Counted from the stretch's first letter, positions 1 to 12,719 are shown. The stretch is DNA of 64,000 nucleotides from Lophius americanus (GCA_037951165.1 JBBDHG010000169.1:2350001-2414000), one strand, 5' to 3'. Notes: generated from the sequence alone by a model not told the origin. Numbers and translations: made by a program.

Positions 1-2089
1 GGGCTGAGCAATAAAGCTGAGGCTTTCAACTGATTCAAAATGCAGAAAGTCAACAGCATCTCACCACTAGTTACCAGTTTTACCAATTACTTTTGAAGTA
101 TTTCTTGGTTTAGCTACATTGTTGAACTTGTGATCCCCCATGAGCCAAAGCGAGGATTCAGATCCTGAAGATCTGACGCTTGCAGAGTTGGTGACATCTT
201 TAAAATAACTTCTAAAAAAATATCCTTGGGAGGCGGGAAATAAAGGCCTTTCATTGATTCTAGCTACTGATTGGAAGACCAATTATATCTTATTATTTTG
301 TTTACTGGTATTCTAAATCCTGAGGCAGTGTTTCAGCATCCATTAACCCTTTAAATATCAATGGATGTCCCACCTGGAATATATTTAAACATCTAGTCTG
401 AGTGCCACTCCCACGCCAACACATTAACTCAGTAACATTTTCCATCTAGTCTCACTTAGACAAACTTGAAATCCAACCTCCAAACATCTCAGCTTTTGGA
501 AAATGTTGGTTCTGGCCTGATGTGCCGTGTTAAATCCAACCAATCAAAATTGTCTTGGATGGCACCAAGTTTAGAATAAATGCAGAGAAATTGCTGAACA
601 AAAAAAAAGAACTTCTAGTAAGCTAACCAGGCTAGCTAACTTTTCCAGTGGGTCCATTGCTAGCTCAGAGTTCTACTCCATCTTTAAGCAGTGGCACCCT
701 TAAACCAACACTTTACATCCAGTGACTCAGATTTTTCATTCTGAATTCTTGCTTATTGTGGGGTGGCACAGTTTCATGTTATATGCGCGGCGATTGCTCA
801 TGAAAGCTCCTTCCTGTATTTGTGGAAAAGACACCACAGCATGTCTGCTGGGAGACGGATGGCTAAAAGCGGGAGACAGCTGCTTGTGAGCCTGTGAAGA
901 GTTTTCTATGCCGTCCTGTCAATTCTCTCAGCGGCGTGTCTTCTTGTTTACACAACTCGCCGTCATGTTCTGCATTTATGTGCCTCCATGCTGGGTTGCT
1001 GACTGACACTAGTCACTTTTCATCGGCGGTGCTTCATCGGAGGTGAAGACCGTGAAACGTCCTTCTGACTTCAGCGCCTTTCTTCTAGCCCGCGCTGGAA
1101 GACTTCGTCCCGATCAGCTGTCCGAGACCGCAACGCATCTTAGAGTCCATAGAAACAAATCACTGCCGCATTTCTTCCTGTCAAACCCGCGTGAATGTGT
1201 TCACATACTTTAAACAGATGGTCCGACTTCGTATCCTGCCTCGTGCACGGCACACTTTTTACCCTGCTTGTGTGCCACGGACTGGGAGGGGAGGAGGTGG
1301 AGGTGTCGGTGGTGAGACTGGGGGGAGGGAAAAGCAACAGTTCCAATTTTCCACCCTGTCAACAAACTCCAAAAACAGATGGATCTTGAAGCCAAAATCC
1401 ATTTAGCTCCACTTGACTGACTTAAGCCCCCGTCCGCTGACCTTTTCTAACTCGAGGTGGGAGCACGTCGTGAATCCCGAAATGAGAAAATGAATCTCGT
1501 ACAAATACACACGAGTGGAAATCAATACGCATTTTCTACAGCTGTTCGCCCTCGTATTTAACATTTCCAGACAGGTCAGATATACAATACATAAAAAAGG
1601 CTTATGGCCGCTATTATCGAACCCCTAAAAGGTGAATGCTCCTGTCAATACCAAAGTTCCAAAGATTAAATTGAAGTGAGAAACTGCCTTTAGAAAAGTC
1701 TCTACGCTCGTATCAGTCGGGGAATGGACAGGCAGGATTTGCTGGAGCAGAGAAAAAACACTAAATGCGCATCCAAACAGACTGACATTAAACACCAGGC
1801 AATCTCGGCTGTTCCACTTGCTCTCACGGAGCAAGAGGAGGCTCTTGATATGACAGTCGTAAACAGTTATCAACATGCATGGGAGGGACGTAAGCCCCTA
1901 ATTGATATGCAGAGGGGGAACTATGTCAACTGACACGATGCTAGTTAAACATTTGCCGCCAGTGATTGGGAACACACTAATATTTCCTGCCAGCCGTGAT
2001 ATTCATTTTTCCAGCGAGTGTTTAAAAAGTTGCTGAATTTAAGTGGAAAATATTGCTAAAAGAGTCTCATTCTAAAGCGTGTCGGCCCA

Positions 2090-2480
2090 CAAACTAAACA
2101 TTAGGCCTGGGATTGGGCTGGGGGGCGCTGCTGTGTGTCCGGGCAGCATGAATCGGAGGATGTCCAATTAGCGGAGTGAGCCGCCTTGTCAGGAGAACTG
2201 CCAAATGACAAGAATCACTTCCTAACTTAGGATGACTGGCGCAATCACTGGAATAAATTACCCGATGATTTGAATTGTCTGGCAAAAATTAGAATAATTC
2301 ACACAGTAATTAGCACGACTATGCCACCGAGCGGAACTCCAATTAGCACAAACGTGATGATGACAATGAGCGGGCGAACGAGCAACAGTTCAGAGGGAAG
2401 TCGGCCCGTTGCAACTAGAAAAATCCATTTAGCACAGCCTAACGTCCTGCACTTACTCGACAATGGGTTGTCCTTGGAAT
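2090..2480. other. Candidate conserved non-coding element with clustered homeodomain-type sites
   Basis: This block has no coding signal. It contains four AATTAG cores (2166, 2287, 2308 and 2341), three of them extended to AATTAGC, a core bound by many homeodomain proteins. The surrounding sequence is balanced in base content and free of simple repeats, unlike its flanks. Intronic enhancers of this composition are common in vertebrate axon-guidance genes. Its status as an enhancer is inference from composition alone. Confidence 0.25.
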
Positions 2481-5280
2481 AGGGCTAACTCATAAATAAC
2501 CCCAATTTGTTGTTCAATAAACAAATGGATTTTCCCATGACCCCACCGATTGGATCATTTACCATAATGCCCACTCCAAAGTCGAGAAGGTTTTAAGTTT
2601 CAGGAGGCTGCCCGGTGCTGATTCTCCTGCTCTCGGTAACAGGAGTGGCATCCAGATCCCTGCATTCTTTAATGCCTACCCTTTTTAGCCGCTCGGTAAT
2701 GATACACTGATTGCATTTGATTGATTTGTTTGAACCGCGTATTGATTGCGTTGGCCTCTCCTGCTCACTGTCTGTCATTAATGATGCCCGACGCTCCCCA
2801 GATGTATCCTGCTTCTCGTGTTATCTGCGATGAATCGATTGATTTGTTTTGAGCTATTCCCTCTGCAATGTGTTCTCCCTGCTCCTGCCATTAACCAACA
2901 CTGACAAGCATATTCCAACCACAAGGAGGACATGAAGAGATGCAGGCTCCTCATGACATTCGGATTGCTGCAGATGTGCGGCAAAGGATCTGGGATCGGG
3001 CACATTGTGTTTTCCTTTCTGCCACTGCAACATCTGCAATACAACGCGAATTATGAGCGATGACGATTCAAGAACATCCTCGACTTTTCGGAGATAAGCA
3101 TTTTTGGGGCAGTGTAGCAATAATTTCAAACAAGACATGAAAAATATCAACGGATGTGATGAGGTGAGGTGGAAAAGGCCTAATAAATGATCATGTCCCC
3201 CATGTCCCTATCCATCTAAAAGCCTCTCAGACCACCGTTCAGCTCAGTACAGCCTAAACGCCCAGCACTTTTGAATTGCTTGATGCATCCAAGCCGCTTC
3301 TATCGTAACTACTTTGAGGTTTTAGAAGTTTTTGAAGGTTCGCCACACTCTTGTGAATGACTCAGTGTCCCGTACATGATGTAGGCATAGACAGATACAT
3401 AAAAGCTTTTATTTTCATTCATAGCTGGAGTAATCCAACTCATCGGTGATGTTCCTCGTAGCATGGTGGATCAGAGATCCCTGAAAAGAGTCTTAACTTC
3501 TGCTGGGCGTCTTTGTGTCTGAAAGGGCTGGTTTATATACCTCTCTCTTAATCTTAGCCTGGAGCATCACACACACATCAAATAGCCATTGTATTACTTT
3601 TGCCAGAGGGCGATTGTTTTCCTCAATGAGCCACAACAGGAGGTTGCTTCCAACTTCAAGAGCCACGACTAATGACTCTCAATTAATTACATTCAAGACG
3701 CCACGTTTTGTATTAGGGTTCTCAAAATAGGAAAAAATAGCTGTCTTATTAAATTAGCAAAACTAAAATGTACTTATTTACAAAAATATTAAATGCACCA
3801 CGTGGAAGTAATGACTTTTGAACTGAATGCATTTAGATCCCCTTTTTCTCTTTGTATGGAGTGGCGTATCTCAACACGGCTGGTATAAATTGACATTGGT
3901 GCTGAAAGGACTGATTTTGAGACTATTCCAGAACTCTATTTGGGGCTCGCTGTTCCTGTATAAATGGGTATGCCCATATAAAAGGTGCAGGAAAACCACC
4001 ATTGAGGACAGAGGGACTGGTGTGTCTTCCTGTTATCAGCAGCAGAGAGATAATGGGGCATGATTGGACACAACGGCTGGAGTGTGGGGCCTTTATTGTT
4101 CTCCACAGACCCCCATGGCCGCTGTGCTACACTGCTGTTAAGGGGGGGGTTGTAGCTCTTCCCCACGCCACCTGTTGTTAACGCCTCTTCCTCTCAAAAC
4201 ACCCCAACCCCCTTATCCTACTTTTGTCCCGATGGCCCAACACACAGAAACACACACATGCTCATTTCTGGTAGCGCTCGCCTATAGTATGGTATAATTA
4301 ATTCATTGCCATCCTCTGGAGGGGGGGGTGTTTCGGCTGGTGGGTCTGGCTCAATGACCGGCAGACGGTCGGATCATGCAGAGGGGGTTAATCCAGACAG
4401 AGGCCTGTGGCCTCACTCTGGCCATCTGATCCCCCTTCTTTTAAGACCAGAAGGGCCACCGGCTCTTTCCTCCACCAGGCAGAAACCTGCAATCTCATTA
4501 GCGAAGCTTGAAGACACCTCAAAGCGTAGGACGGATCCATACACACAAACGCAGGCAGGAGAGCTTGTTATCCTCCACAAACTGAGAACGTCACTGGAGA
4601 AGAGTTCAGCGCCGGACATGTTGATGTTCCTGATTCACGTCCTCTCGGTTCAGGGAACTTTTACACGACATGAAATGGTAACCTTTTTTCGTTTAGTGGT
4701 TTGGCCACTTAGGGGCCGGCAAATGCAAGCTTTTTAGAATAATGTTAAATCCTTTGAAAAAGCCACAATTGCATTGCGTCACAAAATTTACTGGAAAGAA
4801 GCAATTCTTGTGAAAACTCGTATTACTCGGTTCCACTTAGCGAATCAGTAATATGTTTTTAAGCCTAATGGCTGAGCTCAGACACAACAAACACAATGAC
4901 AGACTCTCAGAATCTCTTTTCTCTTTGAATCTTGCTTAGATTTGTGATGCTTCATAGTTTGGAGGTGACTCTAAGCAAGAACGCCAATCCAGCACTCCCG
5001 TCCAGACGTAATTATCTGTTTGCGTAGGAGCTTTCGCCATCTTCTCTTGGTTTGATTACCATGCTCTATGAGAAAGCACGTGTACGCAGTCGTGTGGCGT
5101 AACTCTGTTCCGTCGATTATGTAAAGTTGTGGCGTTTAAGTACCGGCGTGGTACACAACAGATTGTTCAATGTTTTAACGATCCAGGGGCACAAGGATCA
5201 TTTTAACGCAGAACTGTTTTCGAAAACTTCCATTTTTCACAGATGTTTTGTTATTTAAAGTTGGAACTGTTTGAGCTTGG

Positions 5281-5336
5281 GGTGTGTGCGTGTGCATGTG
5301 GTGTGTGCGTGTGCATGTGGTGTGTGCGTGTGTGTG
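5281..5336. repeat. 19-bp GT-rich tandem repeat, about 3 copies
   Basis: The unit GGTGTGTGCGTGTGCATGT occurs at 5281 and 5300. A third, partial unit from 5319 decays into plain GT. It is a minisatellite-like variant of a GT microsatellite. Confidence 0.85.
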
Positions 5337-5469
5337 AGAAGGAGACAGAAGGAGAAAGGAAGATCCAACTGGTGACAGTTCTCTTCAGCTGTTTCTCCCA
5401 GGCTGGTGTCTAGGATTACCACGGGTGAGAAATTTGGCCTGGGCTACCATTACAAAGACTGATGGATAT

Positions 5470-5543
<74 letters not shown>
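5470..5543. repeat. (AC)n microsatellite, about 74 bp
   Basis: This is an almost pure AC/CA dinucleotide run interrupted once by a G (CACGCA, near 5503). The long threonine-histidine open frame across it is an artefact of the repeat. Confidence 0.95.
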
Positions 5544-5546
<3 letters not shown>

Positions 5547-5684
5547 CACACACCCTCACAAAGGCAGAAAAAAACAGGAGTTTCAGCACATCTTCACCTG
5601 TTCATTCCCCAAATTCCACACAGCAGCTGCCATGTTGAACCTTGAAGGCTTGACCTCCAAACAACCTTTAAAAAAGAGCACGTA

Positions 5685-5722
5685 TGTGTGTGTGTGTGTG
5701 TGTGTGTCTGTGGGGGGGGGGG
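5685..5722. repeat. (TG)n run followed by an 11-base G run
   Basis: A TG run of about 23 bp (to 5707) is followed by TCTGT and then eleven G residues at 5712-5722. Together with the CA run 140 bp upstream it forms an inverted pair (CA on this strand, then TG) that could pair as a hairpin. Confidence 0.85.
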
Positions 5723-6820
5723 CTTGAAGGTTTGCCCGCTCAGTTTAAGATGACATACCTTCGACTCCACCCCAGCATCTTGGAGAAAGCCCCCCTCCGC
5801 TCCCCTGTTTGCCTGAATATTCATGAGCCATAAAGTCAAGAGGTAGAGACGAAACCGTTATAATAAAAACGTCAGAGGTATAAAACACTCAAAGGAAACG
5901 CCGCCAGGAGCTTGGGCAAGTCACGCTGAATGTCAAATCCCCACCTAGGGGTGTCTGGCCTGTTAGGTCCATTGTGCATGGTTGACTTTTATGCAGCTGA
6001 CATGAATTGGCCTCTGCTCTCAGAACAAAAGTTGGTCGGCCGCGTTTTCAGGATCAAAGAATCACTTCTAATGCGTGAAATGGGATAGGATTGAAGCGCT
6101 AATCGCAAATTCTGGAAGGAAATAATCGGCTCGGCGGTATGCAATCTGATCTGAACGCAAGACAATGCAGCGGTACAGTTTTTACAGAGAGCCAAGAAAG
6201 GGAATTTAGAGGTCTGATCCTGGGTGACGGGTAGAAAGACAGATACAAATTAAATAAACTCGTGAAGCTGTGTTTGAGTAAACGGAGGATCAGGCATCAC
6301 TGCCAATGCTTACAAATTAAATTCTACAAAACTACAAAATTGAATGCATCATTCCTGGTCCCATGCTGCCCCCTTCCAAATAGTTCTGATGCAATCTGGT
6401 CGGTAGGTTTTCAGTAAGTCCACTGATTAAAAAGCAGGAAAACAAACTTAAACATAACCTTCGTGGTGGAAAAAGATGGGCGCCACATCCTCCGACACTC
6501 AAAATGTCCCAGGTACGAGCATGAACATCTAATGCAGGTGACTCGGTTTGGAAGTTTCAAGTTTCTGCCCATGAAGTCAATGACATCAAAATAAATAATT
6601 AAAAACCAACTTATCAGACGGATCAATTTTTGGGGAAACGGATAAACATCAGGTGGAAGGGGGGCGCCTCCACAAATCCTCCACCCTCGGGGACTACAAA
6701 GCCAGAAGGAGGAAGTTATGCAATCGAAAAGGATGTTAACGGCCTTTAAACCTCAAAGAAGAAGATTTTGTGTTTTAGAGAAATACTCTATTCTAAGGGG
6801 GCAAACGGGTCCCACTTTGA

Positions 6821-6863
6821 GGAAGAAGAAGAAGAAGAGGAGGAAGAGGAAGAAGAGGAGGAG
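6821..6863. repeat. (GAA/GAG)n purine tract
   Basis: This is a 43-bp pure-purine stretch of GAA and GAG/AGG triplets. Such mirror-like purine tracts can form triplex DNA. The lysine/arginine-rich frame read through it is not a gene. Confidence 0.85.
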
Positions 6864-7307
6864 CGTTGGTCTATGCAGAGACGGTGTGCTTGTGTTTTGA
6901 AAGAAACCTTGTTCGAGGGGGCGGAGGACACCCAAAGGAGATGAAGAGGAAGTGACTAAAAGAGGAGGCAGTGATACGAATAAAAGGGTGTCAACTGCCG
7001 TTAGACCCCCACTCAAAATAAAAGAAGATGGAGAAAATCAATATGTTGATAATCTGTTGTAAGAAAAAGTCAGCTTCTAAACCAAACAGGTTGGAACATA
7101 CTGGGACTACAAAGATCATTCCCGCTGAAGACCACACTCTAATATAACTTTATAACTTCCGCGTCGTTCACTTCAAAACAAAAGTATTTCCTGCCACTAC
7201 TTCCTGTAACATAAAGTCACGTATGTTTGTCTCATTTACACCAAAATAGATAAAGAACCCTTGAGAAATGATGTTGTTTTGGGTTCACCCAGTCTCATGT
7301 GAGAATC

Positions 7308-7331
7308 TCATCATCATCATCATCATCATCA
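7308..7331. repeat. (TCA)n trinucleotide repeat
   Basis: This is a run of about eight TCA/ATC triplets, with no coding context. Confidence 0.9.
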
Positions 7332-7959
7332 GAAGTCATCAGCATCAACTGTCTGGTTCCGTTAGAACGCCTTCTGGAGCCTGAAATGATTCTCACAGCT
7401 CATGTGTCAGACATAAACTCATCAAACGTGTCAATAATAATAAATGGAAAGCCCTTACAGCGGTAACTAGGCAGAACCGTCGCTAATGAAGTATTGAATG
7501 CCTAATTGTCACTAGGAATGTTTGCTGTGGGTAAATTATCTGCCCATATTTAAGAAATAATGAGTGAGAATTATTGCACTTGTCCAGAATAATAGATGAG
7601 CCACGAACATCAGTGACTGTAAAATGTTCCAGGACAGATAGGATTAATAAGAACTCACAGATTCTACATCTAACTCTGCTCATAATTCATAATAATGTGT
7701 CATTTCCACTGTTTTCATCCAATAGGGAGGCGTCTGCCATCTGTGCCTCTCCCTCAATCTCAGCTCGGAATTGGAACCTGGATGTTGTTTGCATTAGGTT
7801 CCATTTTTTTATGTTAAAATAACTAAATAAACAAATCTGTGACAACTAAAAGATTCGATTTTAGTTGTCAAATGAAAAAACTTTAGTCCACATGTGGTGT
7901 GTGTGAATCGACTCAAGGACATATATAATGTCTGTTAATGTCACATTTAATATGAGGAA

Positions 7960-8050
7960 TTCTATCAAGGCGGATTGCTTGTACTACGCAGGGGATTGGG
8001 GACTTTTCGGGGACATACCCTTGCTGTCGGGGACGACGGCGTGGGTCTTG
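7960..8050 (-). repeat. End fragment of the unnamed interspersed repeat family
   Basis: The text GGATTGCTTGTACTACGCAG, then GGGGACTTTTCGGGGACAT and ACCCTTGCTGT, matches two other places. It matches the sequence beside the minus copy at 54826-55180, and the reverse complement of 50035-50105, which abuts the plus copy there. This marks it as one end of the same repeat, detached from the body. It is labelled minus because the two minus copies carry this text on the + strand. Similarity was judged by eye. Confidence 0.5.
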
Positions 8051-8774
8051 TTTTTGTATGCAGATGGGGTATAAATGATAAAACGTACACTCCTCGCGCT
8101 TTTGATGGGTTTAACAGAGAGATGAAGTGTGAGAAAGATGGCGGAGACTTGAATCTAATGCAGGGGCCTTTTAGATTTTTCTTCCCCACTGGATCACAGA
8201 ACAACGGCCTGAACTTCACAGCAGATGTTCTGCATCAGGGGAGGAATCTACAAACATTTCACAGCCACCTTTTAAGCCTGGAGCTGGTGTTTGATCTTCA
8301 AAAGAAAGATTTGGGGTGGAGTATCACTTTAAAGCCCCAATTCTAAACTTTGCACACTTTCAAATACAGCTTAGGTGATGGAATGCCTCGCGTAGACTGT
8401 GGCGAGCTCCGACGACCCGTTCATCAACTGCTGCTTAAATTCCTCTCTGACAAACGCCTGGACAAGCGTCGGTGGCTGATCACCAAAATTTAAAAAAAGA
8501 GGTCCGAGCTCTTGTCCTCTTCCCGGAAGGTGATAAACAACATGACGACAAAAACTCAAAGTAAGCCCCTCTTGTGACGTGGGTTTGTCGACGCTGCACA
8601 TATCTGCTGGTTGGTCTGCAGCTTACCGGCCTTCACCGCCCTCTTAGCCTGCAGCAGATGGACCGTGAAGGGTTAAGCCCTTCCCGTAGTGTTGGCTCTC
8701 GCCCCTATACCAAATATACACACCAACACACAATGCTGCTCTTTCTCGGTCGGCCCCACAGACTGAGGATGCTT

Positions 8775-8802
8775 GGGAGTGGGTGGGTGGGTGGGTGGGG
8801 GG
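8775..8802 (+). repeat. (GGGT)n tract, G-quadruplex-capable
   Basis: Six G runs of three or more, separated by one to three bases, form an ideal G4 pattern on the plus strand (C-rich on the strand of the host gene). It lies deep in the intron, so any role is speculative. Confidence 0.8.
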
Positions 8803-9319
8803 TAACATTGTGCCATCTTGCGCCTTCTCTCATGCCCCGCTGAGCCCCCTGGCAGCTCCACGCGGGCTTATGTGCCCGTGGCCTTATCTCCGGCCTCATT
8901 GGTGCCACACAGAGGGGGCTGGCAGGACCCGTGACCGGCTTGGCTCCGGCCACTGTTTGCTGGATATAAACTCTCCCTCTCCCTCACTGGGGAGGCAATG
9001 CTTCACGAGAGTGCTTGTGGGTTTGTGTGGGTGTAGACACGCATGTCAGAAGTGAAAAAAACACACATTTTAGGGATTGTTTTCGGTGTCTAGTTTGAAG
9101 AAAGCCGTGGAGACGTTCGCATCCGAGCCTTTAAGAAAGAGAGCAACCGAAAGATGGATGTGGCCGATGGACTGTCTGGCCTTGCAGGCTTGTAGACCCT
9201 CTTCTATCACCATTAAATAATACACACCTAAACCTGATGTGGCCTTCAAGAGAACTTCAACCCCTCTCTGTCTCTGACTGCATCTGCACTTCTATTTTTA
9301 AATGCCTTCGTCAAACTGC

Positions 9320-9500
9320 CTGGCACGACTTCAGCTTTTTAAAAATGCAGAACTTAAGAGTCTTAACTAGGAACCACCCCACATTATTTCCGTTCCAGCT
9401 TCGCTTCATTGGCTGCCTGTCAGGTTCCGTATTGATTTTAAGATTCTTTTAATCACTTATAATGCACTTCCCGGATTAGGGCCTGCCCACACTTTCTGAG
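9320..9500 (+). mobile_element. LINE ORF2 C-terminal fragment (degenerate)
   Basis: Reading from 9395 in one frame gives PASLHWLPVRFRIDFKILLI, then TYNALPGLGPAHTF and a stop at 9497. This is the well-known block just after the reverse transcriptase core in fish non-LTR retrotransposons, whose usual form is HWLPVRFRIDFKILLLTYKAL. Upstream, the same frame still shows HII-SVP (expected HITPVL) but carries an in-frame stop, so the copy is dead and 5'-truncated. The clade (L2- or Rex-like) was not resolved. It is in plus orientation, antisense to the host gene. Confidence 0.75.
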
Positions 9501-9860
9501 CATCTAGGAGCAAAAATAGACACATCCGTTGGCCGACGCTGCATCCGCGTACTTCCATGTGGCGTTCACGTAGACATCAATCCATCCAGATGACGGCGAA
9601 GGATTTCCAGAAACGGAAGGTAACGATGGAGAAGTTTGACAGGATTTAAAAAAGAGTTTATCAGTTTTCCATTCATTTTTAGTAAATTTGTGATGTCTAG
9701 CTTGAATCTGGTAACACCGCCGCCAAAGTCTTGACCTAATTTCTCTGTTTGCGAAAGATTACAGACAAAAATATGGAGGTTTCTTTTGGGTTCTTACAGG
9801 TTTACTGTCATCCCTCTATTTTGACGGATTGCTCTGTGTATGATTTGAATGGAAGCATTG

Positions 9861-10630
9861 ACTCACCAGCCTCTATGTTAGGTACGGCTGTTCAACTACT
9901 CCATGCTGCAAATACCTAATCAGCCAATCACACGGCAGCAACTCAATGGTTTTAGGTATCCAGACCTGGTCAAGACGACCCGCTGAAGATCGAACCGAGC
10001 ATCAAAACGGGGGAAGAAATGTGATTTAAGTGACTTTGAATGTGTGGTGGTTGTTGGTTCCAGACGGGTATATACGGGGGAGTATTTCACCAACTGCTGA
10101 TATACTGGGATTTTCATGGACAACCATTTCTTGGGTGATGAACAGAGTGTACCAATCTTCTGATGGCTACTTCCTGCAGGATAAACATCATCTGAAGCTC
10201 CAATGGGATGCGTTGTGTGGAGAGATTCGCATGGAATCATTCTCATGGATGTGCAGCCGACAGATCTGGCACAGCTGCGTGACGCTGTCATGTGGATGCA
10301 ACTCCATCTTTCGGCTCTTGTCCCTCTTTTAGGGGTTGCCACATTCCACACCGCATCGTCTCATTCCACGTATTGAACTTTTTTTCAACCTCAGATGCCC
10401 TTCCTAACACCCCCCTCCCCATTTATCCGGGCTTGGGATCGGCACTAGATGTGGCTGAAGAGGCCGGTAGCACTGAGGAACACTACCAGCCTCACTATGG
10501 ACCAACATCTCTGAGGAAGGTCTACAGCACCTTGTTGGATCCATGCTATTAAGAATGAAGGCAGGTCTGAGGGCAAAACCGGGTCAAACCCGATACTAGC
10601 AAGGTGTACCTAATACAGTTGCCGGTGAGT
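9861..10630 (+). mobile_element. Tc1-like DNA transposon relic, internally deleted
   Basis: The terminal inverted repeats are visible. The left end reads ACTCACCAGCCTCTATGTTA, then GGTAC; the right end, reverse-complemented, reads ACTCACCGGCAACTGTATTA, then GGTAC. These match the usual fish Tc1-like end (CACTGGCCACTTTATTAGGTACACC type). Just inside lies a decayed transposase N-terminus: SDFE, then a helix-turn-helix remnant read as TADILGFSWTTISWV. The rest of the transposase, including the DDE domain, is missing. The 3' segment typical of the family resumes with TATGGACCAACATCTCTGAG near 10496. The 100-codon open frame at 10030 is part of this relic and not a gene. Confidence 0.75.
10292..10494. 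repeat. About 200-bp repeat nested in the Tc1-like relic
   Basis: This segment interrupts the expected transposon sequence between GACGCTGTCATGT and TATGGACCAAC. It contains the anonymous fish repeat text ATGCCCTTCCTAACACCCCC and CCATTTATCCGGGCTTGGGA, preceded by TTTAGGGGTTGCCAC, all commonly seen in one interspersed family. Target duplications were not resolved. The insertion must be younger than the host relic. Confidence 0.6.
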
Positions 10631-12079
10631 ATATGTATGTAGTATATTATTATATATGTTTTCCTTCGCCATCCCTCAGAGTTTTGTGATTCGTAAAACT
10701 TTTCCACTTGCAGGGATTTCACACACAAATCCTGCAGAAATTGATATTAATGCCCGAAACCCCATCCGGACCAAGGTGTGAGGTAATTTTCCATGCTGCT
10801 TGACGAACACATTTAGGAAAGGTGAATGCTATATAGCGCAGAACCAGCCAAAGAGGGTAGAAAATGATTCACGGGCTGTTTCTCCGAGAGGGAAAATCGG
10901 CCTGATAATTAAGTTTGGGGCTGCAGGCGAAGGAGATTCCTGACCGTGAGGTGTTTGACAGGACTCTGGACTTTCACAGGTTTATCCTGGGAATGGGGTT
11001 TGTTTTACAGTGTTCAGCTGGTTTGTGTTAGAGCCACGAGGAATTCCTGAGAGCGCTTTTAAAGGGTGGACGATATCATGAGAGGTTGGAGTGAAAGGAT
11101 TGGAGTAAATGTTTAAATCTCCACTGGTGTTTCTGACAAAGCTGCTAACACCGCTGTCAGTTTTGCCTAACCTAGCAGATAAGCCCGGATAACAGCGGTA
11201 ACGGTTCAGGTTGAGGTCAGTATTTTGTTTCGGGGGCATCAAGAAGGGCTGCGTGTTGGAAATAAGCCGGCGAGAGTACAGTACATGCAGACGATACAGG
11301 GGTTAAGGGTCAATTTATTGTAATTTTTCTAGTTTGATGTACGGAAAACTGTGACGGTATTAAGAAAACAGCATTTTATGGATAAAATCTGAGTCCAGAA
11401 TCTTTGTATTCAACATCACAGGTGCGTTTGACTAAGAAATATAGTTAGAAATGAGATATTAAGCAAATTAACTGTAATTAAATACAATGCATAAATGGAG
11501 ATGGGGGCGTGAATATTTGTGAAGATATAAAAAATATTTTCAGTTCAAATCTGATTCAAATCCAACTTACAGAGAGAGCCCAGAAGTTATACTTATAACT
11601 AAAGATAAATGCTGATTTGGAACCAAAGTAGTCTTTAGAGAGTTGGTTGAAAGATTCTGAAACGGGTGGGAAAGGCACTCCTGGTAAGGTCCAGTGGTCT
11701 GCATCTATGGACAGGCTGCAGAACCCATCAGTATTTTACATGAAGATTCACTGTTATGTTGCAAATGTAATGAAGTAAAAGTCTTTTTCGTGCAAATCAT
11801 TATGAATTAGGAGGCAATAAGGTGCTATCTGCTTTTTCCACAGGCCATTATTTGCTTGAGTCATCCTCAGATATTGGGAGCAGCCTGGAGAAACTTCTTT
11901 TCAAGAATTGGAAAAGTCACCGAATTTGAAAGAATGGGATAGAATAGAATAGGAGAGAAAATTGTGTTTGTGTCTTTTCATTGTCTTTTATAGAATTATA
12001 AGTCACCTGATTTATCTATTCTTCTTCAATAGGTTTACAGAACAGCCACTTTAACAGCTGCTGAGCCAATCTGTTTTTT

Positions 12080-12180
12080 AATAGAATAAAAATAGAATAG
12101 AAAGTGTTTTTTTTTAATCCCCACGGGGAAAGGATGGTGTTAAAGCAGCTCCAATGGTTGTAAAGTGACAATGAAGACAT
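12080..12180. repeat. Interspersed repeat of the ATAGA...AATCCCC type
   Basis: An (ATAGA)n-like lead-in is followed by TTTTTTTTAATCCCCACGGG, GAAAGG and GTTAAAGCAGCTCCAATGG. The same layout (short A-rich tandem repeat, TTTATTaatCCC-like block, GGGAAATT/GTTACAGCAG) recurs at 59131-59222 and, more weakly, at 44361-44395. A shorter ATAGAATAGAATAGG run at 11938-11956 may belong to it. The repeat class is not assigned. Confidence 0.45.
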
Positions 12181-12186
12181 ATAAAC

Positions 12187-12208
12187 ATATATATATATAT
12201 ATATATAT
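12187..12208. repeat. (AT)n microsatellite
   Basis: This is a pure AT run of 22 bp. Confidence 0.9.
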
Positions 12209-12660
12209 GTAAACAGATTTAATAGACATACAGTAAATAAAGATAAATAATATATGAATGTGGCAAAGCAATTATTTAAATGTGTAAGGGTGGAGGATGG
12301 GGTTTTGATAGTTCCATCTACAGAAGGACTTTACTACAAAATAAAACTATACTGTAATACTGATGTGTATTTTTGAAAAATGAAAATTGTACGTTATAAA
12401 AAATGTGCTTGCTTGCTGGTTTGATTGAAAAAAAAAAATACCTTTGGGTATTTGAGATCTGCTCAGGAAATGAAACCTACCACCAGAAGGAGCCTCCAAC
12501 TCAGACTTGAATGAGCTTTTCGAGTCAAACTTGTAACCATGGAAACAGAATACATAAAAATGTTTTTCCTAAATGGAAAAAACAACTCAGTCCTAAAAAA
12601 AAACATATCTTGAAAAGTCAAATAATAAAAATATATGTGTATACAAAACTGTATTTACAT

Positions 12661-12667
12661 CTATATA

Positions 12668-12709
<42 letters not shown>

Positions 12710-12719
12710 TATATTATAT
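12661..12719. repeat. (AT)n microsatellite, about 59 bp
   Basis: This is a near-pure AT/TA run with minor breaks. It is self-complementary and could extrude as a cruciform. Confidence 0.9.

Noticed and set aside
4306..4737. 143-codon plus open frame
   Set aside because: It begins in a Gly-rich stretch made by a G run and shows no domain; it is probably chance.
5425..5727. His/Thr-rich 100-codon open frame
   Set aside because: It is simply the (CA)n microsatellite read in frame, with GT-run codons at the end.
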